Notes under the pieces: model-generated
Seen by the model: the letters and a program-made list of their open reading frames with translations, nothing else
Told to the model about the DNA's origin: nothing
Databases searched by the model: none
Origin: an uncultured Clostridia bacterium
Lineage (GTDB): Bacteria > Bacillota > Clostridia > TANB77 > CAG-508
NCBI GenBank assembly: GCA_944386775.1
Contig: CALXCJ010000011.1
Span: 1-36,253 of the forward strand
Length of the DNA stretch: 36,253 nucleotides
Direction of reading: 5' to 3'
Shown: positions 7,901 to 16,910 of the stretch, piece by piece
How the letters are laid out: the number at the start of each line of letters is the position of its first letter
How positions within the stretch are numbered: the first letter of the stretch is position 1
Program-made: the position numbers and the translations under genes

Positions 7901-9813
7901 TAGTAATAAAACCATTTGACCTAGCTCTAAGAAAATTCATCACAGGAGTAAACTCTGAAGAAGTAACAACAAGAATCCCACAAGTAAGCCTAAATGAAGA
8001 AACAGGAAACCTAACATATGAACACACAAAAGAACCAGTAGAAGTAGAAACAGGAGATACAGTAATATACACAATAAGAGTATATAACGAAGGAGAAAAA
8101 GCAGGTTATGCAAGTGAAGTTGCAGACGACATCCCAGAAGGACTAGAATTCTTACCAGAAAACAGCATAAATCAAGAATACAGATGGGTAATGTATGATG
8201 CACAAGGAAATGTAACAGAAAATATAGAAGAAGCAGAAAAAATAGTAACAGACTACTTATCAAAAGAACATGGCGAAGAAATGATGGAAGCAAATGAAAC
8301 AGAAAATCCAAACCTACTAAATCCATTTAACAAAGAAGCAGAAATATCAGACACAAACCCAGACTATAGAGATGTACAAGTAGCATTTAGAGTAATAGAA
8401 CCAGCAAACTCAGACAAAGTAGTAATAAACTCAGCACAAATCGAGGAAGATGAAGACGAAAATGGAAACCCAGTAGAAGATATAGACTCAGTACCAGGTG
8501 AATGGAATGACGGAGAAGACGACCAAGACAAAGAATATGTAAAAGTAAAACCATTTGACCTAGCTCTAAGAAAATTCATCACAGGAGTAAATTCTGAAGA
8601 AGTAGGAACAAGAATTCCACAAGTAAGCATAAATGAAGAAACAGGAAACTTAACATATGAACACACAAAAGAACCAGTAGAAGTAGCAACAGGAGACACA
8701 GTAATATACACAATAAGAGTATATAACGAAGGAGAAACAGCAGGTTATGCCAAAGAAGTCGCAGACGACATCCCAGAAGGACTAGAATTCCTACCAGAAA
8801 ACAGCATAAACCAAGAATATAGATGGGTAATGTATGATGAAGAAGGAAATATAACAGAAAATGTAGAAGAAGCAGAAAAAATAGTAACAGACTACTTATC
8901 AAAAGAACACGGCGAAGAAATGATGCAAGAAAATGAAAATCAAGAAGAGAATCCAAACCTACTAAATCCATTTAACAAAGAAGCAGAAATCTCAGACACA
9001 AACCCAGACTATAGAGATGTACAAGTAGCATTTAGAGTAACAGAACCTGAAACCTCAGACAAAATAGTAATAAACTCAGCACAGATCCAAGAAGACGAAG
9101 ACAAAAACGGAAACCCAATAGAAGACATAGACTCGGTGCCAGGCGAATGGAATGACGGAGAAGACGACCAAGACAAAGAATACGTAAAAGTAACATACTT
9201 TGACTTATCATTAAGAAAATGGGTAACAGAAGCAATAGTAATAGAAGACGGAAAAGAAACAATAACCCAAACAGGACACACAGCAGAAATGGACCCAGAA
9301 CCAGTCGTAAAAGTAGAACTACACAGAAAAAAACTAGATGAAGTAACAGTAAAATTCAGATATAAAATAAGAATAAAAAATGAAGGAGACATAGCAGGAT
9401 ATGCCAAAGAAATAACAGACTATGTACCAGAAGGACTAAGATTTATCCAAGAAGATAACCCAGGCTGGACAGACGAAGGAAACAACATAATATCAACAAG
9501 ACTATTAGAAAACACACTACTACAGCCAGGAGAAACAGCAGAAGTAGAAGTCTTGCTAACTTGGATAAACGGAGAAAACAACCTAGGACTAAAAACAAAC
9601 ACAGCAGAAATCTCAGAAGACTACAATGATAGAGACATACCAGACATAGATTCAACTCCAGACAACAGAAGACCAGGAGAAGACGACATAGACGATGCAG
9701 AAGTACTACTATCAATCTCAACAGGTGGAGCAAAAATATACTATGTACTAGGATTTACAGTACTACTAACACTTGCTGGAGGAATTATTATAATTAAGAA
9801 ATTTGTATTATAA
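4909..9813 (+). CDS. Giant surface protein 1: putative thioester domain and six DUF11-like repeats
   Basis: A 1634-aa exported protein. Residues 1-29 form a signal peptide ending near ISKA. Residues ~30-270 resemble a thioester domain: Cys98 in YFCVKAGVGF and Gln196 in VEQAALWYFTN match the Cys-Gln pair that forms an internal thioester in Gram-positive adhesins. Six repeats of ~210-230 aa follow, starting FDMALRKYI (315), FDLKLIKRI (538), FDLALRKFI (775, 1003 and 1216) and FDLSLRKWV (1431). Each contains a VYNEG(E/D) strand and a D-I-P-E-G-L-type motif, and each ends in a very acidic RDS..PG..DDDD linker. The conserved lysine at each repeat start suggests isopeptide-stabilised beta domains (inference). 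The C-terminus is a membrane helix followed by KKFVL, preceded by SISTGG rather than LPXTG. The protein is probably a long wall- or membrane-anchored adhesin stalk. Confidence 0.85.
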   Translation: MKLKKASILLISTLFTLLLMIIPNISKASTQVIPPLYLGVQEYRTNTDPENMAYAIGNPDRNGETQETMVGAKIWDIVEYKSNDEQDKNYDNTKNYFCVKAGVGFRNPGERAIYNISYDFKTEREQILASNNDTLKSIVNIENDTYYNIMALADLMYLPGVSTQEDKQELLKAAKIYLPEDFTIELTDTDIEAVEQAALWYFTNYDDPIYETVYNQYGKEDEENGWFTYKIQGMDQYYSFSDYGKETQEKEGEQRQKQAVKIYNYLIDAAKEKAKQYKSGTAESNTKITLYANSSVATNQPIIVIERLPEEEKEFDMALRKYITKINGVALSQENTRIPQIDEGTLQTSTTATYKHRKDPIAVKTGDTVTYNITVYNEGEKEGRVTKIIDQLPTGLEFVKINTQGFTATYNQDTNQVTIQREEENQTNLAPYEEGNLQSETIEIECKVTEKPDTTNSKILTNVAYIAEEIDTEDNVTITNQEGLDRDSTPGITPQVNKDNMEDYKGTTTEEDLSQNIYYPGQEDDDDFEKLVLEPQSFDLKLIKRIVEVNGTKVPERIENVDVSKLNTQDSEGNKITTAEYTLNKNPVSVKKGDIVKYTIRVYNEGDIAGYAQEISEDIPEGLEFLWSEKTETELEEDETLTDAEKEAIKYNQGIWDIKEINAETNRIEMIKTDYLAKGKGEELLTDGANLIKAFDESKGYINTINEKNPDYKEVSVYMKVVSENQTGTIIRNEAAITEDADEDGNEVSDRDSKPEEWVKYEDDEDYDNVKLQVFDLALRKFIIAVSPDEEIDEEDYLRNEDGTYQRAPQVDTSHLNTTDSEGNMVTTAIYNHPKTPVEVNQNDYVIYNLRVYNEGEIAGYAEKITDYLPEELEFVEGEFNQEYGWTVSEDGRTVETNYLQNSKIEGITEDEDGNIILSYKEVPIMCKVKENAEANKNFTNIAEITEYKDENKEDIIDRDSSKDNVTLPEDENLPTYKDEETGDYIPGQEDDDDFEKVVIKPFDLALRKFITGVNSEEVTTRIPQVSLNEETGNLTYEHTKEPVEVETGDTVIYTIRVYNEGEKAGYASEVADDIPEGLEFLPENSINQEYRWVMYDAQGNVTENIEEAEKIVTDYLSKEHGEEMMEANETENPNLLNPFNKEAEISDTNPDYRDVQVAFRVIEPANSDKVVINSAQIEEDEDENGNPVEDIDSVPGEWNDGEDDQDKEYVKVKPFDLALRKFITGVNSEEVGTRIPQVSINEETGNLTYEHTKEPVEVATGDTVIYTIRVYNEGETAGYAKEVADDIPEGLEFLPENSINQEYRWVMYDEEGNITENVEEAEKIVTDYLSKEHGEEMMQENENQEENPNLLNPFNKEAEISDTNPDYRDVQVAFRVTEPETSDKIVINSAQIQEDEDKNGNPIEDIDSVPGEWNDGEDDQDKEYVKVTYFDLSLRKWVTEAIVIEDGKETITQTGHTAEMDPEPVVKVELHRKKLDEVTVKFRYKIRIKNEGDIAGYAKEITDYVPEGLRFIQEDNPGWTDEGNNIISTRLLENTLLQPGETAEVEVLLTWINGENNLGLKTNTAEISEDYNDRDIPDIDSTPDNRRPGEDDIDDAEVLLSISTGGAKIYYVLGFTVLLTLAGGIIIIKKFVL
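9185..9667 (+). repeat. ~483-bp segment identical to 16104-16586
   Basis: By eye, the last repeat of surface protein 1 (from the base after 9184 to 9667) matches the corresponding part of surface protein 2 base for base at an offset of 6919, although flanking regions have diverged. This indicates recent gene conversion or duplication. Confidence 0.85.
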
Positions 9814-9829
9814 TTTTTCCTATACAATA

Positions 9830-9870
9830 AAAAATGAACTTTAAGGAGCACATCCTTAAAGTTCATTTTT
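9830..9870 (+). terminator. Intrinsic terminator of surface protein 1
   Basis: A 17-18-bp perfect stem (9830-9847 with 9853-9870) with a 5-base loop. Its arms are identical to those of the tuf terminator at 1015-1053. Confidence 0.93.
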
Positions 9871-10210
9871 ATGCCCAAAAAGAGAAGAAATGTACAAAGG
9901 TAGTTGTCAAAGAAAATTGCCAATGCAACTTTTTTTCCAACCCTTAGTATAAAAGATAAAACCAAAAAACCTATATGCGTAGAACAATATCAAAAAGAAA
10001 TATTAGAAATAGAAAAAAAGTAATAAAAAAATAACAAAAATGTAATCCAAATGTAACAAAAAAAGTAAAAACCCAAAACAAAGCATCCGTAAAAGTAGAA
10101 AAAGTCAAAAGAAATATTAAAAAAACAGGGAAAAATCTACTATTGACTAAAAAAAATAAAAAGATAAAATAGAATAGAGAAAACAATATTAATAAATAAA
10201 AGGAGATACT
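9871..10210 (+). promoter_or_regulatory. Intergenic region with the promoter of surface protein 2
   Basis: No gene is seen in the spacer. The promoter is TTGACT at 10143-10148, a 16-base spacer and TAAAAT at 10165-10170, the same arrangement as before surface protein 1. AGGAG at 10201-10205 precedes ATG 10211. AGTTG/GCAACT followed by a T run (about 9900-9940) could be a weak second terminator. Confidence 0.6.
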
Positions 10211-13200
10211 ATGAAAACAAAAACAATATTGCTAATATTTTTAAGTTTAATTTCTATAATTTTAATAATTAACATTCCAAATACAAGTAAAGCTGAAACA
10301 GACCTATCAACTCCATTATATATAGGAGCACAAGAATTTAGAAAAAATACTGTTCCAGAAAATATTGCATATGCAATAGGTACACCTGATAAAAATGGTT
10401 CAACAATAGACAGTATAGTAGGAGAAACAATTTGGAATTTCGTAAGGTATAACAGTTTAGATGTAAGTGATGTAAACTATGATGACACCACTCAATACTT
10501 TTGTGCAAAAGGAGGAGTAGGTTTTAGAAATACAGGAGAAAGAGCTACATATGACTTATCATATAATTTTTTAACAGACAGAGAAGAAATGGCAAATAGC
10601 AATAATGATGTATTAAAAAGCATAGTAACATTAGACAATAATGTATATTATAACATAATTGCATTAGCAGAACTATTATATATTCCAGGACAATCAACAG
10701 AAGAAGATAAACAAGAATTAATAGATGCTGCCAAAATATATATACCAGATGAATTTGTAGTGGAAATTACAGATTCAGATATAGAAGCAATAGAACAAGC
10801 AGCAATTTGGTATTTTACGAATTATGATGATCCAGTATATAATACAGTATATAAACAATATGGAAAAATACCAGAAGAAAGCACTTGGTTCACATACAGA
10901 ACAAAAGATACAGATGGATACACAAGCTTAAGCGATTATGATAGAACAGGAGAAATGGCAGGATACCAAAGGCAAGTACAAGCTGTAAGAATATATAATT
11001 ACTTAATAAAGACAGCTATGGAAAATGCAGAAAAATATAAAACAGGAGAATTAAAGCCAACAAGAGAATTAACATTATATGTAAATAAAACAACAACAAA
11101 TCAACCGACAACAACAAATCAACCAATACTTCAAATAACAGAAATACCAGAAGAAAAAGAATTTGATATGGCACTTAGAAAATACATAACAAAAATAAAC
11201 AATGTAGAACTAGCACAAGAAAGTGCAAGAATACCAGAAATAGATGAAGCAACATTACAAACAAGTACAACAGCAACATACAAACACAGAAAAGACCCAG
11301 TAGAAGTAAAAACAAATGATACAGTAACATATAATATCACAGTATATAATGAAGGAGAAAGAGAAGGTCGAGTAACAAAAATAGTAGACCAATTACCAGA
11401 AGGATTAAAATACCTTCAAATAAACACACCAGGATTTACAGGAACATATGAAGAAGAAACAAACAAACTAACAATCCAAAGAGCAGAAGGAAATGAAACA
11501 AATCTACCAGCTTATGAAGAAGGAAATCTATCATCAGAAACAGTAGAAATAGTATGTGTTGTAACAAAAGAAGCAGAAAGTACAGACAAAGTTCTAACAA
11601 ATGTAGCATATATAGCAGAAGAAATAGACGCTGAAACAGGAGAAACAATAATAACAGAACAAGGAAAAGACAGAGATTCAGAACCAGGAACAAATCCAAA
11701 TGTAAATAAAGACAATATGGAAGATTATAAAGGAACCACAAATCAAGAAGACTTAAGCCAAAACATATACTACCCAGGCGAGCAAGATGATGATGACTTT
11801 GAAAAACTAATACTAAAAAAAGCAGAAGGAACATATCAAGTACAACTAAAAAAAGTAGATGCAGAAAATAGAAAAACAAATCTTCAAGGAGCAAAATTTA
11901 AAGTAACACTTCCAGATGGAACAAGCAATAATAACTATACAAGTAATACAGAAGGAATAACAAGCTTGCCAAGCATACAAATAACACAAGAAGGAACAGA
12001 CCAAATAATAATAGAAGAAATACAAGCACCAACAGGATATGTAAATAAAATAGAAAGAATAACATTAAGTCTAAACAAAGAATTAAGCAATGGAAAATAT
12101 ATAGTAACAACACCACGATTAGACGTAAAAGCAAAAGAAACAGAAGAAGTACAAGAAGATGAAACAAAAGTAGAAGTAGAAATTAGTAACAATACAGTAA
12201 CAATTACAATACCAAATGTAAGAAAAGAATTTGATATGGCACTAAGAAAATATATAACAAAAATAAACAATGTAGCCTTAACTCAAGAAAATGTAAGAAC
12301 CCCAGAAATAGAAGAAGCAAGCTTACAAACAGGAACAACAGCAACATACAAACACAGAAAAGACCCAATAGAAGTAAAAACAGGATACACGGTAACATAC
12401 AATATCACAGTATATAATGAAGGAGAAAAAGAAGGTCGTGTAACAAAAATAGTAGACCAATTACCAACAGGACTAAAATACCTTCAAATAAACACAGAAG
12501 GATTTACAGCAACATATGATGAAGAAACAAACAAAGTAACAATAGAAAGAACAGAAGGAAACGAAACAAACTTACCAGCATATGAAGAAGGAAACTTATC
12601 ATCAGAAACAATAGAAATAATATGTGAAGTAACAGCTGTACCAGAAACAGAAGACAAAATCCTAACAAATGTAGCATATATAGCAGAAGAAGTAGATGGA
12701 GAAACAGGAGAAACAATAATAACAGAACAAGGCAAAGATAGAGATTCAGAGCCAGGAACAAATCCAAATGTAAATAAAGACAATATGGAAGATTATAAAG
12801 GAACAACAAATCAAGAAGACTTAAGCCAAAACATATACTACCCAGGAGAGCAAGACGATGATGACTTTGAAAAACTAATACTAAAAAAAGCAGAAGGAAC
12901 ATATCAAGTACAAATAAAGAAAATAGATGCAGAAAATAGAGAAACAAATCTTCAAGGAGCAAAATTTAAAGTAACTTTACCAGATGGAACAAGTAACGAA
13001 TATACAAGCAATACAAATGGAGAAATAACACTACCATCAATAGAAATTGAAGAAGAAGGAACAGATGAAATAACAATAGAAGAAATAGAAGCACCAAAAG
13101 GATATAACAAAATACTAGGAACAATAAAAATAAGCATAAATAAACAAACAGAAGGAGAAAAATATGTTGTCACAAACGCAGAAATAACAAAAGGCAATGA

Positions 13201-16200
13201 AAATATAACAAATGAAAATGAAAAAGCACAAATAAGCTTAGACAAAGAAAACGGAATAATAACAGTAACAGTGCCAAACGAAAGAAAAGAAGGCTCATAC
13301 ACATTAAAACTAGTAAAAACAGACAAAGAAGACTCAAACCAAAAGCTAGCAGGAGCAAAATTTAAAGTAACTTTGCAAGACGGAACAAGCACAGAATACA
13401 CAAGTAACCAAAACGGAGAAATAGCACTACCACCAATAGAAATCGCAAAAGAAGGAACAGATGAAATAACAATAGAAGAAATAGAAGCCCCAAAAGGATA
13501 TAACAAAATAATAGGGACAATAAAAATAAGCATAAATAAACAAACAGAAGGAGAAAAATATGTGGTCACAAACGCAGAAATAACAGAAGGCAATGAAAAT
13601 ATAACAAATGAAAATGAAAAAGCACAAATTGAACTTAACAAAGAAAACGGAATAATAACAGTAACAATACCAAATGAAAGAAAAGAAGGATCATACACAT
13701 TAAAACTAGTAAAAGAAGATAAAGAAAATCCAAACATAAAACTAGAAGGAGCAAAATTCAAAGTAACACTTCCAGACGGAACAAGCACAGAATACACAAG
13801 TAACCAAAACGGAGAAATAACACTACCACAAATAGCAATCGAAGAAGAAGGAACAGACGAAATAACAATAGAAGAAACAGAAGCTCCAAACCATTACTTC
13901 CAAATAACAGGACAAATAAAAGTACAAATAACAAAAGAAGCAGAAGAAGAAAAATATGTAGTTACAAATGCCGAAATAACAGAAGACACAACAAACAATG
14001 AAAACACCATAAACTTACAAGAAAACACAATAGAGCTACATATACCAAACAGGCCAAAAAACTTTGACCTAAAACTAGTAAAAAGAATTGTAGAAGTAAA
14101 TGGAGAAAAAGTACCAGAAAGAATAGAAAATGTAGACATAAGTAATCTAAACACAGAAGACGAAAATGGAAACAAAATAACAACAGGAGAATACAACCTA
14201 AACAAAAACCCTGTAGCAGTAAAAACAGGAGACATAGTAAAATACACAATAAGAATATACAACGAAGGAGAAATAGCAGGATATGCACAAAAAATCACAG
14301 AAGACATACCAGAAGGGCTAGAATTCTTATGGTCAGAAGAAACAGAAAGTGAATTAGAGGCAAACCAAACACTAACAGAAGAAGAAAAAGAAGCAATAAA
14401 ATACAACCAAGGAATCTGGAACATAGAAAAAATAAACACAGACACAAACAAAATAGAGATGATAACAACAGACTACCTAGCAAAAGGAAAAGGAGAAGAA
14501 TTAGTAACAGATGGAGCAAACCTAATAAAAGCCTTTGATGAGTCAAAAGGATATATAGATACAATAAACGAAAAAAACCCAGACTACAAAGAAGTATCAG
14601 TATACATGAAAGTAATATCAGAAGAAAAAACAGGAACAATAATAAGAAATGAAGCAGCAATAATCCAAGATGCAGACGAAGAAGGAAACGAAGTAGATGA
14701 CAGAGACTCAAAACCAGAAGAATGGGTAAAATATGAAGATGACGAAGACTATGACAATATAGAACTAAAAACATTTGATTTAGCCTTAAGAAAATTCATA
14801 ATAGCAGTAAGCCCAGACGAAGAAATAAATGAAGAAGAATACCTAAGAAACGAAGACGGAACATACCAAAGAGCACCACAAGTAGATACAAGCAATTTAA
14901 ACACAACTGATGCAGAAGGAAACCTAATTACAACAGCAATATATAACCACCCAAAAAATCCAGTAGAAGTAAACACAAATGACTATGTAGTATACGCGGT
15001 AAGAATATACAACGAAGGAGACATAGCAGGATATGCAGAAAAAATAACAGACCATATGCCAGAAGAACTAGAATTTGTAGAAGGAGAATTTAACGAAGAA
15101 TATGGTTGGACAGTCTCAGAAGACGGAAGAACAGTAGAAACAAACTACTTAGAAAACAGCATAATAGAAGGAACAAAAACAGATGCAGAAGGAAATATTA
15201 TACTTTCATACAAAGAAGTACCAATAATGTGCAAAATAAAAGAAAATGCTAAAACAAACAAAAACTTCACAAACATAGCAGAAATAACAGAATATAAAGA
15301 CGAAAACAAAGAAGAAATACTAGATAGAGACTCTAAACAGGACAATGTAACATTACCAGAAGACGAAAACTTACCAACATACAAAGACGAAGAAACAGGT
15401 GATTATATACCAGGCCAAGAAGATGACGACGACTTTGAAAAAATACTAATAAAACCATTTGACCTAGCTCTAAGAAAATTCATCACAGGAGTAAATTCTG
15501 AAGAAGTAGGAACAAGAATCTCACAAGTAAGCAAAGATGAAGAAACAGGAAACCTAACATATGAACACACAAAAGAACCAGTAGAAGTAGCAACAGATAA
15601 TACAGTAATATACACAATAAGAGTATACAACGAAGGAGAAAAAGCAGGTTACGCAAGTAAAGTCGCAGACGACATTCCAGAAGGGCTAGAATTCTTACCA
15701 GAAAACGAAATAAACCAAGAATATAGATGGGTAATGTATGACAAAGAAGGAAATGTAACAGAAAATATAGAAGAAGCAGAAAAAATAGTAACAGACTACT
15801 TATCAAAAGAACACGGCGAAGAAATGATGCAAGGAAATGGAACACAAGGAAACGAAACTCAAGAAGAAAATCCAAATCTATTACAACCATTTGACAAAGA
15901 CGCAGAAATATCAGACACAAACCCAGACTATAGAGATATAAAAGTAGCCTTCAAAGTAACAGAGCCTCAAACCTCAGACAAAATAATAATAAACTCAGCC
16001 CAAATTGAGGAAGACGAAGACAAAAACGGAAACCCAGTAGAAGACATAGATTCTACGCCAGGCGAATGGAATGACGGAGAAGACGACCAAGACAAAGAAT
16101 ACATAAAAGTAACATACTTTGACTTATCATTAAGAAAATGGGTAACAGAAGCAATAGTAATAGAAGACGGAAAAGAAACAATAACCCAAACAGGACACAC

Positions 16201-16732
16201 AGCAGAAATGGACCCAGAACCAGTCGTAAAAGTAGAACTACACAGAAAAAAACTAGATGAAGTAACAGTAAAATTCAGATATAAAATAAGAATAAAAAAT
16301 GAAGGAGACATAGCAGGATATGCCAAAGAAATAACAGACTATGTACCAGAAGGACTAAGATTTATCCAAGAAGATAACCCAGGCTGGACAGACGAAGGAA
16401 ACAACATAATATCAACAAGACTATTAGAAAACACACTACTACAGCCAGGAGAAACAGCAGAAGTAGAAGTCTTGCTAACTTGGATAAACGGAGAAAACAA
16501 CCTAGGACTAAAAACAAACACAGCAGAAATCTCAGAAGACTACAATGATAGAGACATACCAGACATAGATTCAACTCCAGACAACAAAAGACCAGGAGAA
16601 GACGACATAGATGATGCAGAAATACTACTATCAATTGCAACAGGAGGAGAAAAAGTATATTACATACTAGGAATCACAGTACTACTAACACTTGCCGGAG
16701 GAATAAGCATAATCAAAAAATACGTAATATAA
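10211..16732 (+). CDS. Giant surface protein 2: putative thioester domain, DUF11-like and SpaA/Cna-B-like repeats
   Basis: A 2173-aa paralogue of the preceding protein. It has a signal peptide (ending near TSKA) and the same putative thioester pair at the same positions, Cys98 (YFCAKGGVGF) and Gln196 (IEQAAIWYFTN). DUF11-like repeats start at 318 and 674 (FDMALRKYI), 1285 (FDLKLVKRI), 1522 and 1750 (FDLALRKFI) and 1970 (FDLSLRKWV). Four SpaA/Cna-B-like modules start near 541, 897, 1029 and 1161. Each has an L-K/V-K-x-D strand, GAKFKVTL and IEE(I/T)(E/Q)AP, the lysine and glutamate expected of isopeptide-forming modules. The last three are spaced exactly 132 aa apart. The C-terminus reads SIATGG, a hydrophobic helix and KKYVI. 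The +1-shift codon CGG is absent from this very long frame. Role inferred: covalent-binding adhesin or pilus-like stalk. Confidence 0.85.
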   Translation: MKTKTILLIFLSLISIILIINIPNTSKAETDLSTPLYIGAQEFRKNTVPENIAYAIGTPDKNGSTIDSIVGETIWNFVRYNSLDVSDVNYDDTTQYFCAKGGVGFRNTGERATYDLSYNFLTDREEMANSNNDVLKSIVTLDNNVYYNIIALAELLYIPGQSTEEDKQELIDAAKIYIPDEFVVEITDSDIEAIEQAAIWYFTNYDDPVYNTVYKQYGKIPEESTWFTYRTKDTDGYTSLSDYDRTGEMAGYQRQVQAVRIYNYLIKTAMENAEKYKTGELKPTRELTLYVNKTTTNQPTTTNQPILQITEIPEEKEFDMALRKYITKINNVELAQESARIPEIDEATLQTSTTATYKHRKDPVEVKTNDTVTYNITVYNEGEREGRVTKIVDQLPEGLKYLQINTPGFTGTYEEETNKLTIQRAEGNETNLPAYEEGNLSSETVEIVCVVTKEAESTDKVLTNVAYIAEEIDAETGETIITEQGKDRDSEPGTNPNVNKDNMEDYKGTTNQEDLSQNIYYPGEQDDDDFEKLILKKAEGTYQVQLKKVDAENRKTNLQGAKFKVTLPDGTSNNNYTSNTEGITSLPSIQITQEGTDQIIIEEIQAPTGYVNKIERITLSLNKELSNGKYIVTTPRLDVKAKETEEVQEDETKVEVEISNNTVTITIPNVRKEFDMALRKYITKINNVALTQENVRTPEIEEASLQTGTTATYKHRKDPIEVKTGYTVTYNITVYNEGEKEGRVTKIVDQLPTGLKYLQINTEGFTATYDEETNKVTIERTEGNETNLPAYEEGNLSSETIEIICEVTAVPETEDKILTNVAYIAEEVDGETGETIITEQGKDRDSEPGTNPNVNKDNMEDYKGTTNQEDLSQNIYYPGEQDDDDFEKLILKKAEGTYQVQIKKIDAENRETNLQGAKFKVTLPDGTSNEYTSNTNGEITLPSIEIEEEGTDEITIEEIEAPKGYNKILGTIKISINKQTEGEKYVVTNAEITKGNENITNENEKAQISLDKENGIITVTVPNERKEGSYTLKLVKTDKEDSNQKLAGAKFKVTLQDGTSTEYTSNQNGEIALPPIEIAKEGTDEITIEEIEAPKGYNKIIGTIKISINKQTEGEKYVVTNAEITEGNENITNENEKAQIELNKENGIITVTIPNERKEGSYTLKLVKEDKENPNIKLEGAKFKVTLPDGTSTEYTSNQNGEITLPQIAIEEEGTDEITIEETEAPNHYFQITGQIKVQITKEAEEEKYVVTNAEITEDTTNNENTINLQENTIELHIPNRPKNFDLKLVKRIVEVNGEKVPERIENVDISNLNTEDENGNKITTGEYNLNKNPVAVKTGDIVKYTIRIYNEGEIAGYAQKITEDIPEGLEFLWSEETESELEANQTLTEEEKEAIKYNQGIWNIEKINTDTNKIEMITTDYLAKGKGEELVTDGANLIKAFDESKGYIDTINEKNPDYKEVSVYMKVISEEKTGTIIRNEAAIIQDADEEGNEVDDRDSKPEEWVKYEDDEDYDNIELKTFDLALRKFIIAVSPDEEINEEEYLRNEDGTYQRAPQVDTSNLNTTDAEGNLITTAIYNHPKNPVEVNTNDYVVYAVRIYNEGDIAGYAEKITDHMPEELEFVEGEFNEEYGWTVSEDGRTVETNYLENSIIEGTKTDAEGNIILSYKEVPIMCKIKENAKTNKNFTNIAEITEYKDENKEEILDRDSKQDNVTLPEDENLPTYKDEETGDYIPGQEDDDDFEKILIKPFDLALRKFITGVNSEEVGTRISQVSKDEETGNLTYEHTKEPVEVATDNTVIYTIRVYNEGEKAGYASKVADDIPEGLEFLPENEINQEYRWVMYDKEGNVTENIEEAEKIVTDYLSKEHGEEMMQGNGTQGNETQEENPNLLQPFDKDAEISDTNPDYRDIKVAFKVTEPQTSDKIIINSAQIEEDEDKNGNPVEDIDSTPGEWNDGEDDQDKEYIKVTYFDLSLRKWVTEAIVIEDGKETITQTGHTAEMDPEPVVKVELHRKKLDEVTVKFRYKIRIKNEGDIAGYAKEITDYVPEGLRFIQEDNPGWTDEGNNIISTRLLENTLLQPGETAEVEVLLTWINGENNLGLKTNTAEISEDYNDRDIPDIDSTPDNKRPGEDDIDDAEILLSIATGGEKVYYILGITVLLTLAGGISIIKKYVI
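16104..16586 (+). repeat. ~483-bp segment identical to 9185-9667
   Basis: Second copy of the conserved 3' segment shared by the two giant genes. It encodes the FDLSLRKWV repeat up to the region before the anchor helix. Confidence 0.85.
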
Positions 16733-16743
16733 AAAATGGATAG

Positions 16744-16838
16744 AAATGTCCCAAAAGAAGACAGTTCCACAATTAAGATAAAGGAAAAAACTTCCCAAAT
16801 GCTCTAAGGATAACTGCCTCTAATAGGGACATTTTTTT
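16744..16838 (+). terminator. Long hairpin / REP-like palindrome after surface protein 2
   Basis: AAATGTCCC (16744-16752) pairs with GGGACATTT (16826-16834), and the 3' arm runs into seven T. The ~73-base interior carries a minor dyad (CAGTT/AACTG) and CTTCCCAAATG, the exact reverse complement of a motif in the element before rluD (32866-33006). Confidence 0.65.
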
Positions 16839-16851
16839 CTTAAATAATATA

Positions 16852-16880
16852 TTTACAATTAAAATCCCCTATGATATAAT
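16852..16880 (+). promoter_or_regulatory. Promoter of the membrane-anchored repeat protein
   Basis: TTTACA at 16852-16857, a 17-base spacer and TATAAT at 16875-16880, just ahead of GAGAGGTG and ATG 16911. Confidence 0.7.
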
Positions 16881-16910
16881 CATAAAAGTAACAAACGAGA
16901 GGTGAATTAA

